NCBI RefSeq assembly: GCF_028993555.1
Contig: NZ_CP118611.1
Coordinates: 2,193,501 to 2,257,500 of the forward strand
DNA: 64,000 bases
Direction: 5' to 3'
Source of the DNA: Ensifer adhaerens
GTDB lineage: Bacteria; Pseudomonadota; Alphaproteobacteria; Rhizobiales; Rhizobiaceae
A program made the translations under genes and the position numbers. Positions 40,890 to 48,461 of this stretch are shown piece after piece. The stretch's first letter is position 1; each line of letters opens with the position of its first letter. Below the pieces are notes generated by a model that was not told the origin of the DNA, did no database searches, and saw only the letters and a list, made by a program, of their open reading frames with translations.

Positions 40890-43349
40890 CTACGGAAGCT
40901 GAGGTTGGTCGAGCGGGTTGCCTTCGGTGTTCACCCCGCGCGAAGCGAGTGCCTTGAGAACATCCTGTCGATGGCCGAAGAGGGCCACCGTGCCGTTCAC
41001 CAGCAGCAGGACCTTGTCGACGCTGTTGAGAAGCGCAGGACGCTGCGTGATGGTGATGACCGTGATCTTCTCACGCTTTGCATGGGTCAGCGCACGGGTC
41101 AGCGCCGTTTCACCTGATGTATCCAGATTTGAGTTCGGCTCGTCGAGCACCACCATGCGCGGATTGCCGAAGAAGGCACGGGCAAGCGCGACCCGCTGCT
41201 TCTGGCCGCCAGACAGGGGCGAACCATCGGCTGCGACGACCGTCTCATACCCGTGCGGCAGCATGGCGATCATGTCATGAACGTCGGCGAGCTTGGCAGC
41301 GGCATAAATCTCCGCATCCGTGGCGTCCTCCCGCATGCGGGCGATGTTGGCCTTGATTGTGCCCGGGAAAAGCTGCACGTCCTGCGGCAGGTAGCCGATG
41401 CTCTCGCCGAACTGACGCTGGTCCCAGTTCCTCAGGTCCATGAGGTCGAGGCGGACATTGCCTGATGTCGGCAGGATCGAGCCGACCAGCATCTTTCCGA
41501 GCGTCGTCTTGCCGGCGCCGGAACTGCCGATCACGGCAAGCGAGTCGCCCGGCTCGAGCGAGAAGGTGATGCCGTTGAGCACGACGCGTTTGGTGCCCTG
41601 CGGGACGAAGAGCAGGCGCTCGACATCGAGCCGTCCTTCGGGACGCGGCAGCTTCAACCGTTCGAAATTGAGCGGCGATGTATGCAGCAGCGCGGAGATG
41701 CGGCCATAGGCGGCACGCGCCTGTATCACCTGGTGCCAGCCTTCGATTGCCGCTTCGATCGGGCCAAGCGCACGGCCGGCGATGATGGAAGCCGAGATCA
41801 CCATGCCGCCGGTCAGGTGGCCATGCAGTGCCAGATTCGCGCCCCAGCCAAGCATCGTCACCTGGGTAAGCAGCCGCACCGCCTTGGAGAGCGAGGCAAA
41901 GGCGATGTTGCGGTCCTGCGCCAGGACCTGGGCCTTGAGCGAGCCGGCCATGTCCTTGCCCCAGATGTGGACAGCTTCAGGGATCATCGCCAGCGCGTTG
42001 ATGATTTGTGAATTGCGCGACATCGAATCGAGATGAAGGTTCGCCTTGGTCTGGTAGTTGGTCGCCTCCCCGAAGCCCCCGGCGGTCGCCCGCTGGTTCA
42101 GGAGCGTCACGATCAGCAGAAGGAAAGCCGACGTAATCACGATCGCGCCGAGATGGGGATGGATGAGGAATACCGCGAGCACGAAGAACGGCGCGATCGG
42201 CGCATCGAGAAAGGAAAGCAGCGTTCCCGATACCAGGAAGGCGCGAAGCTGCTGCAGGTCGCCGAGCGTCTGATATTCACGCCCGTTGCTGTGAAGGGCC
42301 GCTCGGGCCGCGGCGCTGAGGATCGGCGCGCCAAGCTGGGCTGCAACCTCCACCGCCGTGCGCATCAGGATCATGCGACGGATGCCATCGAAAATCGTCT
42401 GCAACACCACCGCGCCGACGATCAGGGCCGTCAGCATCACCAGCGTGTCGATCGAGCGGCTGGTCAGCACCCGGTCCGAAATCTGGAACAGATAGACCGG
42501 GATCGCGAGCACGAGCACGTTGGTGGCGATCGTGAATACCATCACGATCATCAGGTTCTGTCTGATCGCCTTGAGGCCGGCCTTGAGGCTCGCGGTGAAA
42601 TCCACTGCTCCCAGGCGTTTGTGAAAGACGTTCGGTCCGCCACCACCGCCGCCACCACCACCGCCATTGCCATTCGACGAACCACCGTCCTTGCCGGATG
42701 GTCGCGGCTCCGCCTTGATCGGCCCCCGATCACCATCGATCACCACCATTCCCGGCGGGGAACTCCTGTCTTTCATTTCGGCCGTCGGCCAGATAACCGG
42801 CTTCTCGACACGGGGTTCGGACTTGCGCTGCTCCTGTGCTGACCGCTGTTCCGCCGACATCCGATCGCGCAACGCCGAGAGCGATTCCACCTTGGCCGGG
42901 CTCTCGATTCTCGGGGGCCACGCGCGCTGTACGACGTGTTCCGTCTGTGTGGCACTGGCTGCCGGAGGCGCGGCGTTTGTCGTCGTCGGCACGGGGTTGA
43001 TTGGCCGGGACGCGATGTTCGCCGGCGGTGGGGTTGTGTCGGTCGCAGGTGTCGGGCTTGCAGCCTTCGGGCTGGGGCTTGGAGCGGATGCCGCGCCGGG
43101 GTTTGCCGAATTCTCGATTTCGCTGGCACCGTTGGCCACCGCTCTGCGTAGTTGATCTGCCACCCCGTCGATCTCCTTAACAGCCCGGTCCAGAATGTCT
43201 TCCTGACGGTCAAGTCTGCGAATGAACCGCTGCTGAGCGGCCTGCGCATCCGACCATCCGGCCTGCCGTGGCGTTTCATCGGCATCCGTAGAAGGCGCAT
43301 TTCCAACTTCGGTAACGTCTTGCCGCGACGGATCGGTGCGGTCGGTCAT
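40890..43349 (-). CDS. prsD: type I secretion ABC permease/ATPase with long disordered N-terminal extension (PrsD-like)
   Basis: Exporter of 819 aa. Residues about 255-560 form the ABC membrane domain (six helices, from LMIVMVFTIATNVLVLAIPV), and about 575-800 the ATPase: Walker A GSSGAGKTT near 605, [15 protein letters not shown] near 710, Walker B VVLDEPNSNLD. The DEPNSNLD form is typical of type I secretion ATPases. The first 240 residues are extra: a short predicted coiled coil (RQEDILDRAVKEIDGVADQL), a Pro/Ala/Thr-rich tract and a run of ten glycines before NVFHKRLG. PrsD homologues of about 580 aa lack this. No C39 peptidase signature is seen. It lies between the two candidate substrate genes and the HlyD gene. 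Confidence 0.93.
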   Translation of the reverse strand: MTDRTDPSRQDVTEVGNAPSTDADETPRQAGWSDAQAAQQRFIRRLDRQEDILDRAVKEIDGVADQLRRAVANGASEIENSANPGAASAPSPSPKAASPTPATDTTPPPANIASRPINPVPTTTNAAPPAASATQTEHVVQRAWPPRIESPAKVESLSALRDRMSAEQRSAQEQRKSEPRVEKPVIWPTAEMKDRSSPPGMVVIDGDRGPIKAEPRPSGKDGGSSNGNGGGGGGGGGGPNVFHKRLGAVDFTASLKAGLKAIRQNLMIVMVFTIATNVLVLAIPVYLFQISDRVLTSRSIDTLVMLTALIVGAVVLQTIFDGIRRMILMRTAVEVAAQLGAPILSAAARAALHSNGREYQTLGDLQQLRAFLVSGTLLSFLDAPIAPFFVLAVFLIHPHLGAIVITSAFLLLIVTLLNQRATAGGFGEATNYQTKANLHLDSMSRNSQIINALAMIPEAVHIWGKDMAGSLKAQVLAQDRNIAFASLSKAVRLLTQVTMLGWGANLALHGHLTGGMVISASIIAGRALGPIEAAIEGWHQVIQARAAYGRISALLHTSPLNFERLKLPRPEGRLDVERLLFVPQGTKRVVLNGITFSLEPGDSLAVIGSSGAGKTTLGKMLVGSILPTSGNVRLDLMDLRNWDQRQFGESIGYLPQDVQLFPGTIKANIARMREDATDAEIYAAAKLADVHDMIAMLPHGYETVVAADGSPLSGGQKQRVALARAFFGNPRMVVLDEPNSNLDTSGETALTRALTHAKREKITVITITQRPALLNSVDKVLLLVNGTVALFGHRQDVLKALASRGVNTEGNPLDQPQLP

Positions 43350-43369
43350 GGTGTCCTCCCGCGCTCCGT

Positions 43370-45412
43370 TCAGGCGACCATGCTGTGCATGGGATCGACG
43401 CTAGCCGTGTCTATCGTGTGCATGGCCGGATTCGGCGATGCATGGTCCTGTGTCTGATGGCCGGTATCCGGGCTCAGCATGCCATCGCCAAGGAACACGA
43501 CCGCCTCGCTCGCCAGCGCATTTGGATCCTGGCCTCCAAGGAAAGGCTCGTTCTTGATCAGTTCGGCCTGCACGAGCACTTCGTCGGAATAGATCCCGCC
43601 ACCGGCATAGATGGTCTTGCCGGTATCCACGTCGACGATGCCGGCGTAGTTCATCAGGGCATTCTTGCCCGTCGAGATGGTCCAGTCCGCATCCGGACGT
43701 TCCGTCAGCGCGTTCATGGCCAGTGTCACCTGGTCATTGTCGCCCAGAATATTGGTCTGCTGGATGTAGTTGAGACTGAGCAAATCGCCGGAAATATAAA
43801 GGACTCTCAGACCCAACAATCCGGCAAAGGCGGCGTCGTGCATGAAGTCCTTCGACGACGGATTCTTGCCTTCGGACAGATCCTGCAGGGCCGACAGGTA
43901 GCTTTCAGGCATCGGATTCACCGGACCGGCGCCCCCGGCTTCAACGATGCTGGCATAGTTCCAAAGCAGGTTGCCGCCCGTCGTTACAGACCCATGGCCG
44001 CTCATCTGGAAGCCGCCAACGGCCCCGATGAAATCGTTGTCGAGCAGGATGTTGGTCTGCTGGATGATGTTGGCGTCAAAGACGTTTCCGCCCACGAAGA
44101 TAAGGTCGAAGCGATACCCCAATTCCAACAGCGAGAGCTGGTTGGCGGCCGTGTTGTCGCCGGCGATGATCGAGAGTTTGGAACCGGAAGCTGCCAGGAT
44201 AGCCGTGTCGTTGTCAGACATGAAGGTAAATTGCTGGTGCCAATTCACCATCATCAGGTCGCCCTTGATTTCGGTGATGGCCCAAGCCTTGGGAAAGACA
44301 TTCGTCTCGTTTTGGGCGGTCTGCGTCGACTCGACATGCTTGAACGACGCGATATTGAACGCCTCGGTCACCTTTTGCGCCGCCAGGTCCCCGCCGGTGA
44401 GTGCCGCACCCACGGCATCGTTGTCGGAGTAGACGTTGGTCTGGATGATGGCGTTGAGCTGGACGTGGTCGCCGGCAACCGCAAGCACGTTCGCTTGCAG
44501 CCAGTTGCTTGTAATGACGACCTCGTTGACCAGCGTGTTGCTGCCGGCATCCAGTTCAACCGAAGCTGCAATCGGAACAGCACCCTCGCCATGCGCGACA
44601 GCACCGCTGGCTTCCTTCGGGCTATTCGTCAGTTCAGGCTCATCCGATGTGTTCGACGACTCGTCTGGGTTCGGCAGATGATCCTTGAGAACCGGCGCCT
44701 TATCAACGAGCTCGCCGTTCACATAGATGCCTTCAAGCGTGTCACCCTTGGCGACGAATTGGCTGGCGGCCAGCCCGTTCACTTGTCCCGTGTCGTCAGA
44801 AGAATAGGCGTCAAGCGTCGCGGCGGTCGTCGTAACCAGGCTGGCGATCGTGGCGCCGGAACCGGCAACGTCCACGGGGCCGAGCGGTGAGACCTGCTGC
44901 GCGGCGTCGATGAGTTGGGCCATCGTCGCGCTGTCGTCGATATGCAGGCCGGATTTCAATCCATGCCCACCCATATCGACGAAATCATTGTCCGAGAGTT
45001 CGACGGTCTGTTGGCTGTAGACCACCACCGATCCCGGGGGATTGATGACGTGCGTGGTGCCGGCATAGGACGCCTTGGAGGACCATGCCTGTATCCCACC
45101 TTCGGGGCCGTTGCCGCCCATCACGCCTTCCGTGAGCGGGTACTCCGGGAGAGGCAAGCCTGCATAGCCACTCGGAACAGGCCCATAGATGTCCATGTCA
45201 AGCGGGCGGTAGGGAACGTCGGGATTGAAGTCGTCGAGATCGTAGGGAGCCTGCACCTTGACGGGCGCGGTCTCGATAACCTTTAGGTCCTTGTGAACGT
45301 CGCGTGCCGGATCGAATTTCTCGTGCGCCTCGCGCATGCGGGCGTCTTCGGTCGAGAGTTGGAAGAGACCGATGAAATGGGCGATGGTTTCGGAGATTTT
45401 GGCGGAGTACAT
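43370..45412 (-). CDS. 680-aa repeat protein with QQTN...DND motifs, candidate type I secretion substrate
   Basis: Unrecognised protein, 680 aa, acidic, without cysteine, Sec signal or membrane helix. It contains at least five copies of a motif of about 19 residues of the form G-[GD]-x4-[NLA]-x-[IQ]-QQTN-x3-DND: near 132-143 (YSQQTVELSDND), 315-332 (NAIIQTNVYSDND), 384-402 (NWHQQFTFMSDND), 441-460 (NIIQQTNILLDND) and 542-560 (NYIQQTNILGDND). Several are followed by a strand such as GGNLLWNYASIVEAG. The C-terminal 40 residues are flexible and Asp/His/Ser-rich. A strong AAGGAGG precedes the start. It is 20 bp upstream of the type I exporter gene; export by it is inferred. No RTX GGxGxDxUx repeats are present. 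Confidence 0.85.
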   Translation of the reverse strand: MYSAKISETIAHFIGLFQLSTEDARMREAHEKFDPARDVHKDLKVIETAPVKVQAPYDLDDFNPDVPYRPLDMDIYGPVPSGYAGLPLPEYPLTEGVMGGNGPEGGIQAWSSKASYAGTTHVINPPGSVVVYSQQTVELSDNDFVDMGGHGLKSGLHIDDSATMAQLIDAAQQVSPLGPVDVAGSGATIASLVTTTAATLDAYSSDDTGQVNGLAASQFVAKGDTLEGIYVNGELVDKAPVLKDHLPNPDESSNTSDEPELTNSPKEASGAVAHGEGAVPIAASVELDAGSNTLVNEVVITSNWLQANVLAVAGDHVQLNAIIQTNVYSDNDAVGAALTGGDLAAQKVTEAFNIASFKHVESTQTAQNETNVFPKAWAITEIKGDLMMVNWHQQFTFMSDNDTAILAASGSKLSIIAGDNTAANQLSLLELGYRFDLIFVGGNVFDANIIQQTNILLDNDFIGAVGGFQMSGHGSVTTGGNLLWNYASIVEAGGAGPVNPMPESYLSALQDLSEGKNPSSKDFMHDAAFAGLLGLRVLYISGDLLSLNYIQQTNILGDNDQVTLAMNALTERPDADWTISTGKNALMNYAGIVDVDTGKTIYAGGGIYSDEVLVQAELIKNEPFLGGQDPNALASEAVVFLGDGMLSPDTGHQTQDHASPNPAMHTIDTASVDPMHSMVA

Positions 45413-45466
45413 GGTCAGGGCCTCCTTTTAGTAGCCGGTAGTGCCCTTAGCGTATCGGGTCATGAC

Positions 45467-45492
45467 GGGCTGCGCGGTAACCCGCGCAGCCC
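45467..45492 (-). promoter_or_regulatory. strong hairpin between the two candidate substrate genes
   Basis: An 11-bp perfect GC-rich stem (GGGCTGCGCGG and complement) with loop TAAC, in the 128-bp gap between the Gly-rich gene and the 680-aa gene. No T-run follows, so it may be an RNA-processing or 3'-stabilising hairpin that sets different levels for the first gene and the rest of the operon. Confidence 0.5.
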
Positions 45493-45540
45493 TGTTCGAA
45501 GCCGATTGCGAACCGTCGAACCGGCCGCGTCATCTCACAA

Positions 45541-47295
45541 TCAGCTGTTGTCGTCGTGACCGATCACGTCGGCATGGTAGTCGCCACCGACGACCGTCAT
45601 GTCGATCGTATTGCCTTGCAGGTTCGCGCCGAGCACGATCTGCTGGTTGAAGGCGTTGGTGTCGATCGTGGCATCTGCCGTCGCCTGGGAAAGCCCCTCG
45701 ACCACAGAGTCGCCACCATTGTAGGAGCCCCAAGTGCCGGCATTTCCGCCTGCACCACCATCGCCATTGGTCGCGAAACCGCCGTTGCCGCCGGCACCAC
45801 CGTCGCCGCCCCAGGCGTCGCCGCCGTAGGCAGCACCGCCCTCACCGCCACTGGCCCACGAGCCCGTGAGAGCAAGACCGCCGAGGCCATGACCACCGGT
45901 CGCCGCGCCACCGGTCCCGTCGCCGCCATAGGCATCGCCCGTGGCTCCGCCATTTGCGCTGGCACCGCCGCCGGCACCGCCGTCGCCACCGTAGCCAACG
46001 CCTGCGCCGTAGCCGCCACCGGCCCCGAAGCCCGCGCCGAGAGCATTGCCGCCATCGCCGGCATCGCCCGATTCGCCACCGTCAGCGCTGCCGGTCTTGC
46101 CGAGCGCAACACTGTTGCCGTCGCCGCCAGCACCGCCGTCGCCGCCGTCACCGGCGAAGTTCAGGATCGGCAAGATAAAGCCGCCAGCATCGCCGCCGTC
46201 ACCAGCGTCACCGCCGTCGCCGCCGTCACCGTTGCCGCTTTGGACGTTGCCGGACTGGCCGCCGGCCCCTGCCGTGCTGTCGCCACCATCGCCGCCGCCT
46301 GCTGCGCCGACACCGAGGCCAACACCCAGGCCCAGGCCAACGCCGAGACCAGCAGCACCGGCGCCACCGGCACCACCGGAAGCTGCACCGCCATTGGCAT
46401 CACCGCTGGTGCCATCAGCGCCGACGCCAACGCTGGCTGCGATACCGCCAAGGCCATGCCCGCCGGTTGCGTCGCCGTCATTGTCGGAATCACCGCCCTC
46501 ACCCTTGCCGCCAGCCGCAAAGCCGCCGACCGTGTGACCGCCGTCTCCGCCGTCACCACCGTTGGCATAGGCCTTGCTTCCGCCCTCGCCACCGTCTGCT
46601 CCGGATTGAATGCCGTCACCCGACTTGGCGATACCGCCCCAGGCGCTGCCGTTCTGGTTCAGCGTTCCGCTGTTGTGAATGTTTTCGGCCTTGTCATCAT
46701 CCGACATGATGGCGTTCTGGCTGAAGACGTTGGCAACGTTGTTGTTGCCGTTGAGCGACTCATTCAAGATGTCCTTGAAGCTCGTGCTCGCCATGCCGTC
46801 GATCTTGGAGTGATCGATGTCGTTGAAGTCGTCATCAGACGGCTTGTAGCCGTCTAGGTCGAGATCGACCTTAACGTCGACGTGGGTCTTGCTGTCGACG
46901 TCGACATTGGTCTTGCTCTCGTTGAAGTTGGCGTTCAGGTTGCCGTTGGCATTCAGGTTGCCATTGCCATTGAAGTTGCCGTTACCGTTCAGGTTGCCGT
47001 TACCGTTCAGGTTGCCGTTGCCGTTACCGTTCAGGTTGCCGTTACCGTTGTGGTTGAACGATTCACTTGTCTGAGACTGATCTTGGCCCTGACCTTGGCC
47101 CTGATCCTGTCCTTGTCCCTGGCCCTGATCTTGTCCCTGGCCCTGACCCTGGCCTTGTCCTTGGCCCTGGCCCTGAAGCTCAAGCTGAGCCTGCAACTCC
47201 GCCTGCCCTTGACCCTGGCCCTGACCCTGATCCTGGTCTTGGCTTTGATCCTGGCTCGGGTCCCATGGGAATAGAATATTCTTGTCCTTGCTCAT
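45541..47295 (-). CDS. Gln/Asn/Gly-rich low-complexity protein, candidate type I secretion substrate
   Basis: Unrecognised protein of 584 aa, without cysteine or Sec signal. Order: short head MSKDKNILFPWDPS; Gln-rich tract of QG/QD repeats (about 15-75); Asn/Gly/Leu tract of NGNGNL units (about 80-124); acidic stretch with TNVDVDSKTHVDVKVDLDLD (about 127-150); a segment NNNVANVFSQNAIMSDDD; a Gly-rich domain of GGDGGDGG/GGAGG units with two copies of ATGGHGLGG (about 225-525); and a C-terminal 50 residues with NAFNQQIVLGANLQGNTIDM. Most of it must be disordered. Start 47295 follows TTGAGG; the frame allows 3 more codons. It is the first gene of the T1SS operon. A matrix or surface role is inference. 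Confidence 0.85.
   Translation of the reverse strand: MSKDKNILFPWDPSQDQSQDQDQGQGQGQGQAELQAQLELQGQGQGQGQGQGQGQDQGQGQGQDQGQGQGQDQSQTSESFNHNGNGNLNGNGNGNLNGNGNLNGNGNFNGNGNLNANGNLNANFNESKTNVDVDSKTHVDVKVDLDLDGYKPSDDDFNDIDHSKIDGMASTSFKDILNESLNGNNNVANVFSQNAIMSDDDKAENIHNSGTLNQNGSAWGGIAKSGDGIQSGADGGEGGSKAYANGGDGGDGGHTVGGFAAGGKGEGGDSDNDGDATGGHGLGGIAASVGVGADGTSGDANGGAASGGAGGAGAAGLGVGLGLGVGLGVGAAGGGDGGDSTAGAGGQSGNVQSGNGDGGDGGDAGDGGDAGGFILPILNFAGDGGDGGAGGDGNSVALGKTGSADGGESGDAGDGGNALGAGFGAGGGYGAGVGYGGDGGAGGGASANGGATGDAYGGDGTGGAATGGHGLGGLALTGSWASGGEGGAAYGGDAWGGDGGAGGNGGFATNGDGGAGGNAGTWGSYNGGDSVVEGLSQATADATIDTNAFNQQIVLGANLQGNTIDMTVVGGDYHADVIGHDDNS
45720..46620 (-). repeat. imperfect short tandem repeats encoding GGDGG/GGAGG units
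   Basis: About 900 bp of the coding strand is made of degenerate 3-9-bp units of GGC, GGT, GAC and GCC codons. Third-position variation shows that the units are kept at protein level and are not recent DNA-level copies. Confidence 0.7.
46923..47058 (-). repeat. tandem NGNGNL-coding repeat
   Basis: Near-identical units of 12-18 bp coding for N-G-N-G-N-L/F. On the plus strand the unit reads like TTGCCGTTACCGTTCAGG, repeated several times between about 46975 and 47046. The high identity makes slippage and length variation between strains likely. Confidence 0.75.
47070..47253 (-). repeat. tandem QG/QD-coding repeat
   Basis: Alternating CAG-GGC and CAG-GAC codon pairs over about 60 codons, interrupted once by AELQAQLELQ. 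The 6-bp periodicity is clear on the plus strand (CCCTGA/CCTTGG). Confidence 0.75.
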
Positions 47296-47819
47296 AACGA
47301 TCACCTCAAGTTGAGGCCGCCATAGCCGAACCGCATTCTTCTCTTACGCGGATTTGGGCCATAGGCGGGCTGCGGTTGGATTTGATGAAAGTTGAATCCT
47401 CCGAGGCGCTTCGCGCCTATATGCTCTAATATGCAATCACTTTAATATTGGGCTGCCTCTCCCTCCACTTGGCGGAGAGCAGCGGATTCAGGTTCTAAAA
47501 AGGGCATTCTCCCATTCGCTGCAGTACTAGCCCTTTAAGGCCTGAACACGTTCTGCTCGCCGATTGCGGAGGCAAGTCTGTCGCAAACAGACATGCGTTG
47601 TAAGCTGCCACTTCGGGCTAGCCTTGCCGGGGTAGCGCCGACTTTTCCGCCTCTCCGCCCAATGTATTATCTATTAGAAACAGCTTTTAAACGGATTCCT
47701 AGTGCGTGGCCGAACCGGCACCGAATGCGTGCGCTGCATAGCTGTATTGAGAGAATTTACTGATGGCGGGAATGCGCTATTCTGGAACAGAATGGTAACA
47801 GCAAGCTCGGCAGGTCCCC
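47296..47819. other. AT-richer intergenic region upstream of the T1SS operon
   Basis: About 520 bp between the divergent T1SS operon and the 160-aa gene. Relatively AT-rich for this genome. It has a short hairpin AGGCGC-TTC-GCGCCT (47404-47418) next to an AT stretch with TAATAT elements (about 47425-47450) and another AT stretch near 47660-47700. Both operons' promoters must be here. No small gene is convincing. Confidence 0.5.
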
Positions 47820-48302
47820 ATGGCGAGATTTCACGACATCCTTCTCCTTATCGGACAGCTCAACTACACCTGGACCAACACGGAAAGCCTGCTCATCTAT
47901 CTGATCGCCGGTCTTGCGCGCGTGGACAAGGAAACTGCGATCGTCATCTTCCTGACGCTGAACACGACGCGGGCTCGCATCGAGCTGGTCGAGCGATTGG
48001 CCAAAGTAAACAAGACACCACTGAACCAGCGGCAGGAAATCCTCGCGCTGACCCAGCAGCTGGCCCGGCAAGCGAAGCTTCGAAACAAATACAGTCACTG
48101 CATCTATTCCTTCGACGAGAACGGGGATCAGGCCAGCACCCAGCTGATGGCGATCTTCGACAGCAAAGACACTATTAAGTATGGCAAGATCGAGCAGATC
48201 AACGATGCAGAGATCTCCCGGATCAATGAAGTCATCGAGCAGCTCCAGGAGGTCAACAGGGAGATCTGGTCGATCGTCGAGCGCTACTCCTTCCCACGGT
48301 GA
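47820..48302 (+). CDS. hypothetical protein, 160 aa, helical
   Basis: Unrecognised soluble protein, 160 aa, mostly alpha-helical. It starts MARFHDILLLIGQLNYTWTN, has a middle RNKYSHCIYSFDENGDQAS and ends with helices ISRINEVIEQLQEVNREIWS. The pattern (helical bundle with a central RNxxSH motif) resembles small proteins of unknown function sometimes found near phage or mobile genes, but nothing mobile is adjacent. A weak AGGT precedes ATG 47820. It is divergent from the T1SS operon. No function is proposed. Confidence 0.7.
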   Translation: MARFHDILLLIGQLNYTWTNTESLLIYLIAGLARVDKETAIVIFLTLNTTRARIELVERLAKVNKTPLNQRQEILALTQQLARQAKLRNKYSHCIYSFDENGDQASTQLMAIFDSKDTIKYGKIEQINDAEISRINEVIEQLQEVNREIWSIVERYSFPR

Positions 48303-48368
48303 GGCGCGACTACCCCGCAAGGGTTACCTGAAACACTAGAACGTCCCCGTGTCACAAAGTGAGACGGA

Positions 48369-48384
48369 GGCGGGTTTTCCCGCC
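48369..48384 (+). terminator. hairpin GGCGGG-TTTT-CCCGCC
   Basis: Perfect 6-bp GC stem with a TTTT loop, 66 bp after the stop of the 160-aa gene and 77 bp before the DUF817 gene. No T-run follows it; a weak terminator or leader hairpin. Confidence 0.35.
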
Positions 48385-48461
48385 CGGCAGTTGTCGTCCA
48401 TCCTTAATTCAACCGTATTGTCCCGGCATCGCGTCACTGACGGTGAAGCGGAGGCGGACGG

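Noticed and set aside
45556..46857. 433-codon plus-strand frame over the Gly-rich gene
   Set aside because: Ala/Thr/Val-rich translation is the complement of GGC/GAC codon repeats. The minus-strand gene has the ribosome site, operon context and ordered end domains.
45720..47253. CRISPR-like or minisatellite array
   Set aside because: The repeats are short, in frame, without unique spacers of constant size, and lie inside a coding sequence.
43370..47295. RTX toxin or hemolysin
   Set aside because: Despite T1SS context and many Gly/Asp residues, the GGxGxDxUx nonapeptide is absent in both proteins.
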